A DNA stretch of 42,311 bases from Phocaeicola sp. (GCA_020026225.1 JAHHQU010000016.1:1-42311), one strand, 5' to 3'. Counted from the first letter of the stretch, positions 23,180 through 31,762 are shown. Made by a program: numbers and translations. The notes: generated by a model from the letters alone, not told the origin.

Positions 23180-24052
23180 ATGAAAATGAACTTCAAACTG
23201 GTAATCGCGGCTTTAGCGAGCCTTTCTATGACTGCCTGCTCAACGAATCAAAAATCAGAATCACAAACAGAATTAAGTTGTGCAACATTTAATGTACGCT
23301 ATGACACCCCCGTTGATTTACAAAACAACTGGAAGTATCGTAAAGATTCCATCGCCAAATTTATCAAGGTACATGATATAGATGTCTTGGGAATGCAAGA
23401 AGTTTATCATCCCATGCTGAAGGATTTAGAGCAACGTCTTCCTGAATATAAATTTATCGGTGTTGGAAAAGTGGATGGCAAAACAGAAGGAGCTTATAAC
23501 CCGGTAGTCTTCAAGAAGGATCGTTTTGAATTATTGGACAGCAACACATTCTGGTTGTCACAATACCCTGACAGCATAGGTTTTATCGGATGGGACGGTG
23601 CCTGTACCCGTATTGCCACTTGGGCGAAACTAAAGGACAAACAAAATGGAAAAATCTTTATGGTGGTCAATACACACTTTGACCACGTGGGAGTGGTAGC
23701 CCGCCGCGAAGGGGCACTCCTCATCATGAGACGTATACAGGATATCGTAGGTGACCGTCCTGCTTTTCTTACTGGCGACTTTAACGTTACAGATAAATCG
23801 GATGCATACACTACACTGACCACCAACAAATTTGTATTTAAAGATGCTTATAAAATATCCACCAAGAAATTAGGCGTAAGCTATACCATCCATGAATTCG
23901 GAAAACTTCCTCTTGAGGAACGCGAAAAGATTGATTTTATTTTCACAACTCCTCAAATCAAGGTGGGAACTTCATTCATCCCCAAAGAACCGGAAGGTGA
24001 CTCTGGATTCTTGTCCGACCACAATCCTCAAATAACGACCTTAAGTTTCTGA
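23180..24052 (+). CDS. Endonuclease/exonuclease/phosphatase-family lipoprotein, copy 1
   Basis: 290 residues, lipoprotein with LSMTAC (lipidation at C20). The EEP fold's active-site residues are all in place: N38 in ATFNVRYD, E74 in GMQEV, NTHFDHVG, LTGDFNV, and the terminal SDHNP histidine. The family includes DNases, sphingomyelinases and inositol phosphatases. Surface lipoproteins of this type in Bacteroides are usually annotated only as hydrolases, and the substrate cannot be read here. Its neighbour at 24233 has the same length and aligns without gaps. The stretch SQYPDS-GFIGWDGACTRIATWAKLKDK is nearly invariant between the two. Confidence 0.9.
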   Translation: MKMNFKLVIAALASLSMTACSTNQKSESQTELSCATFNVRYDTPVDLQNNWKYRKDSIAKFIKVHDIDVLGMQEVYHPMLKDLEQRLPEYKFIGVGKVDGKTEGAYNPVVFKKDRFELLDSNTFWLSQYPDSIGFIGWDGACTRIATWAKLKDKQNGKIFMVVNTHFDHVGVVARREGALLIMRRIQDIVGDRPAFLTGDFNVTDKSDAYTTLTTNKFVFKDAYKISTKKLGVSYTIHEFGKLPLEEREKIDFIFTTPQIKVGTSFIPKEPEGDSGFLSDHNPQITTLSF

Positions 24053-24063
24053 TAGGGAAATCA

Positions 24064-24118
24064 AAAGAAACGAGTGAGCCGTTTTTATAGATTAAAAAAA
24101 TGTTTCATTCGTTTCTTT
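24064..24118 (+). repeat. Stem-loop between the two EEP genes
   Basis: AAAGAAACGAGTGA (24064-24077) pairs with TCATTCGTTTCTTT (24105-24118), 14 bp with one G-U, around a 27-nt loop. It ends just before the -7 box of copy 2. The following bases are A-rich, not T-rich, so it is an imperfect terminator candidate. Confidence 0.5.
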
Positions 24119-24133
24119 AATAAAAAGATATTG

Positions 24134-24158
24134 TATTTTTGTATGGGTTAAGCCATAC
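24134..24158 (+). promoter_or_regulatory. -7 element and start-site dyad of EEP copy 2
   Basis: TATTTTTG (24134-24141) is a perfect -7 box. It is immediately followed by the dyad GTATGG, GTTAAG, CCATAC (24141-24158), which covers the expected transcription start. The -33 position holds only weak matches. Confidence 0.5.
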
Positions 24159-24232
24159 GATTTTGTGGGAAATAAGTATGTACAAACCAGTATCGTTAAC
24201 CCACTATACATTTAATTTCAATACATTCAACA

Positions 24233-25105
24233 ATGAAAATGAATTTTAAAATGGCTATTGCAGCCTTGATGGGGTTATCCATGGCTGCTTGTTCTTCAAA
24301 TCAGAAGTCAGAGCCTCTAACAGAAGTAAACTGGGCTACTTTCAACATTCGTTACGATAATCCGGAAGACCAGCAGAACAACTGGAAATTCCGTAAGGAC
24401 TCAGTTGCAAAATTCATCCACACAAACGACCTCGATGTTGTGGGTATGCAGGAAGTCTTGCACAATCAGATGGAAGACTTGAAAGAACGCCTTCCTGAAT
24501 ATACCGCAGTGGGTGTGGGCCGAGACGATGGTCACACAGCCGGTGAATATGCTCCCTTGTTTTTCAAGAAAGACCGTTTTGAAGTCTTGGATTCAAACAC
24601 ATTCTGGTTGTCACAATATCCAGATAGCGTAGGCTTTATCGGATGGGACGGTGCCTGTACCCGTATTGCCACTTGGGCTAAATTGAAAGACAAAAAGAAC
24701 GGGAAAATCTTCATGGCGGTCAACACTCATTTCGACCATGTGGGCGTAGAAGCTCGTAGAAAAGGAGCCTTGCTGATTATCGATAAGATCAAGGAAATTG
24801 TAGGCAACAAACCTACCGTTTTAACTGGAGACTTCAATGTTAACGACCAGTCAGAAGCTTATCAGACACTGACTACCAATGAATTCATCTTGAAAGATGC
24901 TTTCAAACTGGCCACAGAAAAGATCGGTGTTGATTATACTTTCCATAATTTCGGAAAAATACCTGATGAAGAATGTGAAAAAATCGACTTTATCTTCGTC
25001 ACTCCACAAATTAAAGTGAAGAGTTCGTATATTCCGAAAGAGCCAGACGGAACTACCGGCTTCTTGTCTGACCACAATCCGGAGGTAACGAAATTGAGCT
25101 TCTAA
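24233..25105 (+). CDS. Endonuclease/exonuclease/phosphatase-family lipoprotein, copy 2
   Basis: 290 residues; lipoprotein signal ending LSMAAC. It carries the same catalytic set as copy 1 (ATFNIRYD, GMQEV, NTHFDHVG, LTGDFNV, SDHNP). Copies 1 and 2 align end to end without gaps, with roughly two thirds identical residues by eye. Differences cluster around residues 85-110 (YTAVGVGRDDGHTAGEYAPL against YKFIGVGKVDGKTEGAYNPV), a loop region that could change the substrate. It has its own -7 box and is followed after 39 nt by a prohibitin-like gene, so those two are likely cotranscribed. Confidence 0.9.
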   Translation: MKMNFKMAIAALMGLSMAACSSNQKSEPLTEVNWATFNIRYDNPEDQQNNWKFRKDSVAKFIHTNDLDVVGMQEVLHNQMEDLKERLPEYTAVGVGRDDGHTAGEYAPLFFKKDRFEVLDSNTFWLSQYPDSVGFIGWDGACTRIATWAKLKDKKNGKIFMAVNTHFDHVGVEARRKGALLIIDKIKEIVGNKPTVLTGDFNVNDQSEAYQTLTTNEFILKDAFKLATEKIGVDYTFHNFGKIPDEECEKIDFIFVTPQIKVKSSYIPKEPDGTTGFLSDHNPEVTKLSF

Positions 25106-25144
25106 CTCCAGCAGATTAAATGTTCAAACTTTAAAGGGCACATT

Positions 25145-25957
25145 ATGGAAACGACAAAAAAAATCATGAAGTTTGGTCTTGGTGGAATCATTACCGCCGT
25201 CATCCTGTTTCTGGCAATGCTCATGTTTGCCGTCGAACGAATTGATTCAGGACAAACGGGCATTATAGTCAACCTTGCAGGAAGTGAACGTGGAGTTGAC
25301 GATGCCAAAGTAGAAACCGGATGGGTGATTTACAACCGATTTGTAAAACAGCTGTTCGAGTACCCTGCTTTCGCTCAAATAGTCGACTACGAGCCTTTTG
25401 ACATCCAAGATAAAAAAGGAACCATTTTCAAGACCGATCCTACCATAGAGTATTACATCACACGTGAAGATGCAAAGATTGTTTTCTTACGCTACCGCAA
25501 GACTACGGAAGAATTGGAACAATCAGTTATTCTTACTGAAGTGAAGAATGCTTATAAAGATGTCGCTGGCTTGTATGAAACCGACTCCCTTATCAATAAC
25601 CGACCTGCTTTTGAAAAGGAAGTGGAGAACTTGTTGAAAGAACGCCTCAGCCAAAGAGGTTTCACTTTTAGCAACATCCAGTCATCTGTCAAACCCAATG
25701 ATGTGCTTCAGGCTGCCATTGATGCAAAGAATACAGCTGTACAAAATGCATTGAAGGTAGAGAATGAGAAAAAGGCTGCCATCGCCGAAGCTGAGAAAGT
25801 GGTAGCAGCTGCAAAAGGTAAGGCGGATGCCAACCGCATCTTGCAGCAAAGCATCACACCGGAATTGATCCAACTTAAAGCGGTCGAGAAATGGGATGGG
25901 AAATTGCCTCTCTCTACAAGTGGAAACACTTTGCCTTTCTTGAATCTGAACAAGTAA
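25145..25957 (+). CDS. Prohibitin/SPFH-domain membrane protein
   Basis: 270 residues: one N-terminal membrane segment (about 11-30, LGGIITAVILFLAMLMFAVE), then an SPFH/Band 7 domain (about 33-190: IDSGQTGIIVNLAGSERGV, GWVIYNRFVKQLFEYPAF, RLSQRGFTFSNIQ). An Ala/Glu/Lys-rich coiled coil follows (about 195-240), and ITPELIQLKAVEKWDGKLP is typical of prohibitins near the C-terminus. Such proteins form large ring or cage assemblies at the membrane, often around FtsH-type proteases or membrane microdomains. It lies 39 nt after EEP copy 2. It is distinct from the second SPFH protein at 31763-32710. Confidence 0.92.
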   Translation: METTKKIMKFGLGGIITAVILFLAMLMFAVERIDSGQTGIIVNLAGSERGVDDAKVETGWVIYNRFVKQLFEYPAFAQIVDYEPFDIQDKKGTIFKTDPTIEYYITREDAKIVFLRYRKTTEELEQSVILTEVKNAYKDVAGLYETDSLINNRPAFEKEVENLLKERLSQRGFTFSNIQSSVKPNDVLQAAIDAKNTAVQNALKVENEKKAAIAEAEKVVAAAKGKADANRILQQSITPELIQLKAVEKWDGKLPLSTSGNTLPFLNLNK

Positions 25958-25972
25958 AGAATCATTTAATAT

Positions 25973-26015
25973 AAAAAATCGGTTCCCATGGTATTCCATA
26001 GGAACCGATTTTTTT
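25973..26015 (+). terminator. Bidirectional terminator
   Basis: AATCGGTTCC (25977-25986) pairs with GGAACCGATT (26001-26010). The flanking A-run and T-run extend the stem and serve both the plus-strand SPFH gene and the convergent LolD-like gene. Confidence 0.88.
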
Positions 26016-26108
26016 GTATCTGCAAGAAACCAGTAACAACTTTCATTCTGCTGCAACGAATTCATCCGTAGTCAGCAAGGAATCGTTACCTTATCCCTTT
26101 TAACCTCT

Positions 26109-26765
26109 TTATCCCAAATGAATCTTGCCATCCAGCATGTGAATGGTACGATCGGTCTGAGCAGCCAATCCTTCATCGTGTGTCACGATGACGAAAGTCT
26201 GTCCCAACTTATCACGCAGTTCGAAGAACAGGCGATGCAGTTCTTCCTTGTTTTTCGTATCCAAACTACCTGAAGGCTCGTCAGCCAGAACGACTGAAGG
26301 ATGATTAATCAAGGCACGTGCTACAGCCACTCGCTGTTTCTCTCCTCCCGACAATTCCGCAGGCTTATGAGAAGCTCGCTCAGCCAATCCCATCATGGCC
26401 AACATTTCCATTGCTTCTTTATGGGCATCGGTTGCCGATCGTCCTTGAATCAAAGCTGGTATCGAAACATTTTCCAATGCCGTAAATTCTGGGAGCAGCT
26501 GATGAAATTGGAATACAAAACCAATTTCCTGATTACGGAAAGCAGAAAGTTCTTTTTCCTTCATTCGAGTCACTTCGGTCCCGTTCAAGATGATTCTGCC
26601 CGAATCAGCCTTATCGAGAGTACCCATTATCTGCAGCAAAGTGGTCTTACCAGCACCGCTCGGTCCCACAATACTTACCACTTCTCCCTTGTTGATCGTC
26701 AAATCGATTCCTTTCAATACTTGAAGAGAGCCGAAACTCTTTGTTATTCCTTCTAACTGAATCAT
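26109..26765 (-). CDS. lolD: LolD-like ABC transporter ATPase
   Basis: 218 residues: Walker A GPSGAGKTT (34-42), signature LSGGEKQRVAVARAL, Walker B VVLADEPSGSLD, switch VVTHDEG. The Q-loop segment FVFQFHQLLPEFTALENV is characteristic of LolD, the ATPase of the LolCDE machine that extracts lipoproteins from the inner membrane. No LolC/E permease is nearby, so it must act with one encoded elsewhere. It is the last gene of a unit after tcdA (5-nt gap) and the antiporter. Alternative: the ATPase of another MacB-class exporter. Confidence 0.88.
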   Translation of the reverse strand: MIQLEGITKSFGSLQVLKGIDLTINKGEVVSIVGPSGAGKTTLLQIMGTLDKADSGRIILNGTEVTRMKEKELSAFRNQEIGFVFQFHQLLPEFTALENVSIPALIQGRSATDAHKEAMEMLAMMGLAERASHKPAELSGGEKQRVAVARALINHPSVVLADEPSGSLDTKNKEELHRLFFELRDKLGQTFVIVTHDEGLAAQTDRTIHMLDGKIHLG

Positions 26766-26770
26766 ACTCC

Positions 26771-27493
26771 TTACAATTTACGAATGACGTATTCTGCCAA
26801 GTAACATCCAAAAACGGCCGGCATATAACTAACCGTTCCGGCTGTAGATTTCTTGTTCTGTTCATTATCTACCAACACAACAGCATCCGGATCGGCCTGT
26901 TCCGTACTGAAGACGACAGGTAATTTACGTTTCATACCCATCTTCTGCAAACGTTTGCGCACTGCTTTACTCAATCCACAGTGATAGGTGTCCCACAAGT
27001 CGGCAAAGCGTATTTGCGTAATATCACGTTTGGCCCCCGCTCCCATGCTGCTGACAATATTCAGCTTACGCTGCAATGCATGGTAAATCAAATAGCACTT
27101 CGGTGCTACGGTATCGATGGCGTCTACTACAAAATCAAAATGACTGCTATCCAACAATTCAGGAATCGCCTCATCCTTCAAGTAAACCGGCAAGACTTCC
27201 AATTCAAGCTGAGGATTGATATCTCGGAAACGAGCTGCCAATACCTCTGCCTTCGGTTTGCCGATAGTGGAATGCACTGCCGGAAGCTGACGATTAATGT
27301 TACTCGGCTGAACGGTATCGGCATCCACAATGGTCATTTTCCCAACTCCCGCACGACAAAGCATTTCAGCGGCATAAGCTCCAACTCCACCCAAGCCTAC
27401 GACCAACACATGTGCTTGACGCAGTCTTTCCATCTTAGAAGAACCTAAAAGCAACTCCGTACGTTGTTGCCATTCTATAGTTGAATTCATCAT
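26771..27493 (-). CDS. tcdA: tRNA threonylcarbamoyladenosine dehydratase
   Basis: A 240-residue E1-like ThiF/MoeB/HesA-fold enzyme. The nucleotide-binding loop GLGGVGAYAAEML begins at residue 33. DADTVQPSNINRQ supplies the Asp and Arg of the adenylation site, and VVDAIDTVAPKCYL is a family landmark. TcdA (CsdL) activates N6-threonylcarbamoyladenosine at tRNA position 37 with ATP and cyclises it to ct6A. It lacks the zinc cysteines of MoeB/ThiF, and a C-terminal membrane-interacting segment (SYMPAVFGCYLAEYVIRK) is present as in TcdA. The start is at the first or second of two adjacent ATG codons. It is embedded between the antiporter (8-nt gap) and lolD. Confidence 0.9.
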   Translation of the reverse strand: MMNSTIEWQQRTELLLGSSKMERLRQAHVLVVGLGGVGAYAAEMLCRAGVGKMTIVDADTVQPSNINRQLPAVHSTIGKPKAEVLAARFRDINPQLELEVLPVYLKDEAIPELLDSSHFDFVVDAIDTVAPKCYLIYHALQRKLNIVSSMGAGAKRDITQIRFADLWDTYHCGLSKAVRKRLQKMGMKRKLPVVFSTEQADPDAVVLVDNEQNKKSTAGTVSYMPAVFGCYLAEYVIRKL

Positions 27494-27501
27494 ATATTCT
27501 A

Positions 27502-29655
27502 TTATTCTTTTTTAAACCACTGATAAAGTCGGTTGATAACATTGTCATAAGTGGAAACCGTAATGACACGGCGCGGTTCAGAGAAAGTCATGACTTCCTG
27601 AGCGTCTCCCCACTGGTCCGGATAAATCATCAACAGACTATTGTTCGAGAAATAACGAGAAATCTGATTAGGCAATTTCTCAAAAGAAGGCTGGTAAGAG
27701 ATGGAACCTTTACGAGCAGAAACCACGACAAACAAATGATCGTAAGATACCTGTCCGGTAAGCAGCAACAAATCATCCCAATCTTCCAGAACCGAATATA
27801 CCGTAGCTGTAGACGCTTCTTCATGTTCAACAATTCTACGTACATAAGCCAATGTCTGTTCCGTACCATAGAAATGTGCACGACATCCCAAAATACGACT
27901 GAAGCGACATATCTGAACGACCCACTTCAAGAATCCGGCCTCAAATTCTGCCTGTGCCGGAATGGCCACCACAATACGGCGCAACGTATTCACCGGAATA
28001 AGGAACTTGGCAATCATGACCTGCAGATGAGTTGCACTCAACAAGTTTTCAGTCATCGTACCAAAGAACGAGTCCAACAAACTTGACTTATGGTGAAGAC
28101 CGATAATCAAATCGGTAATTTCATTTTCACGAGCCGTATGAATGATTCCCTGAGCAATGTTCAAATCATAACGAAGTACCGTTCGAACCGGCGTATCTGA
28201 AGCAGCCGCTACCATGGAAGTTCGTTCCAGATTACGCTTTGCCTTAATTTCTTTTGCTTCAGAAGTATTGTTGTCGTTGATGACGCTAAGGGCAACCAGT
28301 TCATTCTTCTGCTTCGGGTGCTTTACCATCAAAGCAATGTCCACCAATCCCTGAATCGTATCAGGATTGGCTACTGATATCATAAATTTCTCTTGTATCT
28401 TTCTTTTCTTGTCAACTTCAGACTCGCCTGTATGTTCTTCGGCCACAATTCGTTTGGCAGCTCGTTCTGTAACAATGGAGCTGATAATGCAAGTGAACAG
28501 AATCATCACCACGGTACCATTCAATACATCATCATTCAATAATCTTTCCCCATTCGGAAGAAAAATTTCGTGACCGATTAATACCGCAGCCAAAGTAGCT
28601 GCTGCCTGTGCATTGCTCAGTCCGAATATCAAAGAAGCTTCACTTTTGCGCATCTTGAATGTCTTCTGTGTAATGACTGCTGCCAACTTCTTGCTCAACG
28701 TAGCAACAACGGTCATCACGATGGCAACCTTCAAGGCCTGACCTTCTGTGAACATGCAGCGGATATCAATAATCATCCCCACTCCAATCAAGAAATAAGG
28801 AATGAACAAGGCGTTTCCTACGAACTCCAGACGATTCATCAAAGAAGAAGTATGAGGCACGAAACGATTCAAGACCAGACCTGCCAGGAACGCTCCCAGA
28901 ATACCTTCCATACCGACCATTTCCATCAGACCAGCACCTAAAAAGACCATGGACAAGACAAAGACAAATTGCATGACGCTGTCATCATAAGTACGGAAAA
29001 AGCGACGGCATAATCGAGGCATACCTAAAACGATGAGCAAACAAAGAGCAGTCACCTTCGCTACCAACAGAATCCAGTACATGCTGCTTACGGATTCTCC
29101 CTTATACATACCTCCAATGACGGCTAACACGGCCAAAGCCAAGACTACGGTAATGGCAGTACCGCCGATGGTAATGCTCACGCTGCGAATACGCGTCAAA
29201 CCATACCTGCTAATGATAGGATAAGCTATCAAAGTATGACTGGCATACATACTGGCCAAAAGGACCGACGTCACCAATGAAAAATCCAACAAATACATAC
29301 TGCTGGCTATCCCTAATCCCATTGGAATCAAGAAGGTCCACAAACCGAAAACCAACCCCTTGGTCTGATTTTTCTTAAAGTCATCCATATCCATTTCCAG
29401 ACCCGCCAGAAACATGATATATAGAAGGCCTACCTTCCCGAACAATTCAAAACTGCTATCTCTTTCCAAAATATTAAAGCCGTGTTCACCTATCAGTACA
29501 CCAGCCAAAATCATACCTATGATGTGAGGGATATGTAATTTTCCCATTACAATGGGAGCAAAGAGGATGATAACCAGCACCAAGAAGAAAATCCAAGTAG
29601 GATCTGTGATTGGAAGATTCATTCCCAAGCTAGCCAAGTCAAACAAGTCATTCAT
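27502..29655 (-). CDS. Cation:proton antiporter (CPA2 type) with C-terminal universal-stress-like region
   Basis: 717 residues. The first 400 residues form a dozen or so membrane segments of the Na+/H+ exchanger fold, with HIIGMILAGVLIGEHGFNIL, LYIMFLAGLEMDMDDFKKN and GAFLAGLVLNRFVPHTSSLM. From about 430 to the end is soluble: two alpha/beta units resembling UspA domains (NELVALSVINDNN..., ITDLIIGLHHKSSLLDSFFGTMTENLL, then RRIVVAIPAQAE...). There is no TrkA/RCK domain, unlike KefB/KefC. It probably exchanges K+ or Na+ for protons, with the C-terminal part regulatory. First gene of a unit with tcdA and lolD; its -7 box is at 29683-29690. Confidence 0.9.
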   Translation of the reverse strand: MNDLFDLASLGMNLPITDPTWIFFLVLVIILFAPIVMGKLHIPHIIGMILAGVLIGEHGFNILERDSSFELFGKVGLLYIMFLAGLEMDMDDFKKNQTKGLVFGLWTFLIPMGLGIASSMYLLDFSLVTSVLLASMYASHTLIAYPIISRYGLTRIRSVSITIGGTAITVVLALAVLAVIGGMYKGESVSSMYWILLVAKVTALCLLIVLGMPRLCRRFFRTYDDSVMQFVFVLSMVFLGAGLMEMVGMEGILGAFLAGLVLNRFVPHTSSLMNRLEFVGNALFIPYFLIGVGMIIDIRCMFTEGQALKVAIVMTVVATLSKKLAAVITQKTFKMRKSEASLIFGLSNAQAAATLAAVLIGHEIFLPNGERLLNDDVLNGTVVMILFTCIISSIVTERAAKRIVAEEHTGESEVDKKRKIQEKFMISVANPDTIQGLVDIALMVKHPKQKNELVALSVINDNNTSEAKEIKAKRNLERTSMVAAASDTPVRTVLRYDLNIAQGIIHTARENEITDLIIGLHHKSSLLDSFFGTMTENLLSATHLQVMIAKFLIPVNTLRRIVVAIPAQAEFEAGFLKWVVQICRFSRILGCRAHFYGTEQTLAYVRRIVEHEEASTATVYSVLEDWDDLLLLTGQVSYDHLFVVVSARKGSISYQPSFEKLPNQISRYFSNNSLLMIYPDQWGDAQEVMTFSEPRRVITVSTYDNVINRLYQWFKKE

Positions 29656-29682
29656 AAAAGCTAATCTAATTCATTAGTCTTA

Positions 29683-29690
29683 CAAAATTA
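29683..29690 (-). promoter_or_regulatory. -7 promoter element of the antiporter unit
   Basis: TAATTTTG on the minus strand, a perfect TAnnTTTG match 28 nt upstream of the ATG. No clear -33 element. Confidence 0.45.
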
Positions 29691-29733
29691 GTGAAAAAGT
29701 TTCTATTTTTCTGATTTGTATCTCAAAATGTTG

Positions 29734-29741
29734 TATTTTTG
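29734..29741 (+). promoter_or_regulatory. -7 promoter element of asd
   Basis: TATTTTTG, perfect match, 46 nt before the ATG. The -33 position shows only TTTCTG (29708-29713) at 20 bp. Confidence 0.5.
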
Positions 29742-29787
29742 CAGTACAAAAAAGATTAAAGTAATAATAACATAAAAAAACAAGAAA

Positions 29788-30798
29788 ATGAGAGTAGCAA
29801 TTGTTGGAGCAAGTGGAGCCGTAGGTCAGGAATTCCTACGTGTCCTCGAAGAAAGAAACTTTCCTTTAGACGAATTGGTTTTATTTGGTTCTTCACGTAG
29901 TGCAGGCCGCAAATATACTTTCCGTGGTAAAGAAATTGAAGTGAAACTTCTTCAGCACAACGATGACTTCAAAGATATTGACATTGCCTTCACTTCAGCA
30001 GGGGGTAGTATCTCCTTGGAATATGCTGATACCATAACCAAATACGGTGCCGTAATGATTGACAATTCAAGTGCTTTCCGTATGGAGAACGATATTCCTT
30101 TGGTCGTTCCTGAAGTCAATCCGGAAGATGCCTTGAACCGTCCACGTAACATCATAGCCAACCCGAATTGTACCACCATCCAGATGGTAGTAGCATTGAA
30201 AGCAATTGAAAATCTGACTCACATCAAGCGTGTTCATGTTTCTACTTACCAGGCTGCCAGCGGTGCTGGAGCTGCCGCCATGCAAGAATTGCACGACCAG
30301 TATCGCCAGGTTTTAAACCATGAGCCGGTAACTGTCAACAAATTTGCTTATCAGTTAGCTTACAACTTGATTCCTCAGATTGATTCATTCACTGACAACG
30401 GCTATACTAAAGAAGAAATGAAGATGTATAACGAAACACGCAAGATTATGCACTCTGATATTCAGGTAAGTGCCATGTGTGTACGTGTACCCGCGCTTCG
30501 CTCACATTCTGAAAGCATTTGGATAGAAACAGAACGTCCAGTATCTATCGAAGAAGCTCGTGAGGCTTTTGATAAGGGAGATGGCTTGATTTTGATGGAC
30601 AATCCAGCAAAACAAGAATATCCGATGCCTTTGTTCCTTGCTGGCAAGGATCCTGTTTATGTAGGCCGTATCCGCAAGGACTTGACAAACGAAAACGGAT
30701 TGGCTTTCTGGATTGTAGGCGACCAAATCAAAAAAGGAGCTGCATTGAATGCCGTTCAGATTGCTGAATACTTAATCAAGGTGAAAAACATTGGTTAA
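29788..30798 (+). CDS. asd: Aspartate-semialdehyde dehydrogenase
   Basis: A 336-residue cytoplasmic enzyme that reduces L-4-aspartyl phosphate to aspartate semialdehyde with NADPH, the branch point to lysine/diaminopimelate, threonine and methionine. The dinucleotide loop GASGAVGQEFLRVL is at 7-20. The catalytic cysteine is C128 in ANPNCTTIQ. STYQAASGAGAAAM and the C-terminal VPALRSHSESIWIE with the active-site histidine are present. Length and motifs fit the second (Gram-positive-like) class of the family. Monocistronic, with its own -7 box and a very strong terminator. Confidence 0.97.
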   Translation: MRVAIVGASGAVGQEFLRVLEERNFPLDELVLFGSSRSAGRKYTFRGKEIEVKLLQHNDDFKDIDIAFTSAGGSISLEYADTITKYGAVMIDNSSAFRMENDIPLVVPEVNPEDALNRPRNIIANPNCTTIQMVVALKAIENLTHIKRVHVSTYQAASGAGAAAMQELHDQYRQVLNHEPVTVNKFAYQLAYNLIPQIDSFTDNGYTKEEMKMYNETRKIMHSDIQVSAMCVRVPALRSHSESIWIETERPVSIEEAREAFDKGDGLILMDNPAKQEYPMPLFLAGKDPVYVGRIRKDLTNENGLAFWIVGDQIKKGAALNAVQIAEYLIKVKNIG

Positions 30799-30900
30799 TG
30801 CTGAAGTTGAGCAGTATATATGCTAAAAAACGAGGTACGTTGGGGATTTAACCCATAAAGGCGGAATTACAAACGCCCCCAACCTTCCCATTGACTATAA

Positions 30901-30947
30901 AAAAGTCCTGCCATAGTTCTGAACTGGAACTATGGCAGGACTTTTTT
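30901..30947 (+). terminator. Terminator of asd, probably bidirectional
   Basis: A perfect 19-bp stem (30901-30919 with 30927-30945), 7-nt loop, then T residues. The A-run upstream lets it serve the convergent DUF1648-like gene. Confidence 0.93.
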
Positions 30948-30974
30948 ATGGGCTTATAATCTGTATTTGCCCGA

Positions 30975-31499
30975 CTAATATTTTCTTCCTATCCACCAAA
31001 TTTTCCAAGTATAATAGACTACTACTGCTAAAAGCAGGAAGAGAGTTAGCTTTGAATAGATAGCGGACAACTGTACTATATTCAGAAAGAGAGAAGAGGC
31101 ACTCAATAAATAGGACAGCCACATGAGTCCGAAGCAAATAGTCAAGCAGCGGCTCATCCGAGAAACCTGAGCCATCTGCAACTCCTTAACCGGTTCTTTC
31201 AATCGGACCGGTAAGTTAACCATTCTCAAGTCGTAGGCCGAGGCAGATGCCACAAGCATCATAATCACGAAAAAGATAGACATATACCAATACATCTCTT
31301 TTCCTGCCCAACTGACGGAATCACCATCCCAGCCAAACCGATTGGGAATCTGCTCAGGTGCTTGCTGATACAAAACGGCAGTCAGGACCAGCAAGACTAT
31401 CAGCATGAATAGAGATACCAATTCCAGTACACGATCGACGGTCGGAACCGGAGACTTTACAGCCTGTATGATTCGATTAAATATTCTCATGATCTTCAA
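30975..31499 (-). CDS. DUF1648-like four-helix membrane protein
   Basis: 174 residues. Membrane segments at about 24-44, 69-88, 117-141 and 148-168. Between the first two is IPNRFGWDG (51-59), matching the short loop of DUF1648 domains (the same module occurs in SdpI immunity proteins, where it reads like IPxHFxxxG). A basic N-terminus precedes TM1. Its start overlaps the end of the ribbon-helix-helix gene by 23 bp (31477-31499), so translation is probably coupled. If codon 4 (MRIFNR) is used the overlap falls to 14 bp. Function unknown; the SdpI link is by fold only and does not show immunity. Confidence 0.78.
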   Translation of the reverse strand: MKIMRIFNRIIQAVKSPVPTVDRVLELVSLFMLIVLLVLTAVLYQQAPEQIPNRFGWDGDSVSWAGKEMYWYMSIFFVIMMLVASASAYDLRMVNLPVRLKEPVKELQMAQVSRMSRCLTICFGLMWLSYLLSASSLFLNIVQLSAIYSKLTLFLLLAVVVYYTWKIWWIGRKY

Positions 31500-31683
31500 G
31501 TGTTTTCGGTTGATTCTTCGGTTTCTTCAATCGCCCACTTTTGCGCAGCGCTTCGGCTATAATCCATTGCAACTGTCCGTTCGTGCTCCGGAATTCATCA
31601 GCTGCCCATGCTTCTACCGCATCCATAGTTGCCGCATCTACTCGCAAAACAAAACTTTTTGTTGTAACTTCTTTTTTTGCCAT
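31477..31683 (-). CDS. Small Arc-type ribbon-helix-helix DNA-binding protein
   Basis: 68 residues from MAKKEVTTKSFVLRVDAATM. The pattern of one beta strand (SFVLRV, 9-14), helix A (AATMDAVEAWAADEF) and helix B (TNGQLQWIIAEALRKSGR) is that of Arc/MetJ repressors, which dimerise through the strand and read the major groove with it. The tail KKPKNQPKTLEDHENI is charged. The frame extends 18 codons upstream, but the chosen ATG gives the family N-terminus. It lies 79 bp after the SPFH gene and overlaps the DUF1648-like gene. A strong inverted repeat ends 10 nt before its start. Likely an autoregulator of this cluster, which is inference. Confidence 0.82.
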   Translation of the reverse strand: MAKKEVTTKSFVLRVDAATMDAVEAWAADEFRSTNGQLQWIIAEALRKSGRLKKPKNQPKTLEDHENI

Positions 31684-31693
31684 TTTATCACAT

Positions 31694-31750
31694 GGAACAA
31701 TATCTGACAGGATAGTGAAAACTGACAATCTGCCCATCAGACATTGTTCT
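31694..31750 (-). repeat. Long inverted repeat between the SPFH and RHH genes
   Basis: GGAACAATATCTGA (31694-31707) pairs with TCAGACATTGTTCT (31737-31750), 13 of 14 positions including a terminal G-U, around 29 nt. The spacer holds CTGACA again: copies at 31704-31709 and 31722-31727 are 18 bp apart. No U-tract follows on either strand. It could be an mRNA stem before the RHH start or an RHH operator. Confidence 0.7.
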
Positions 31751-31762
31751 AATTTATTTTAA

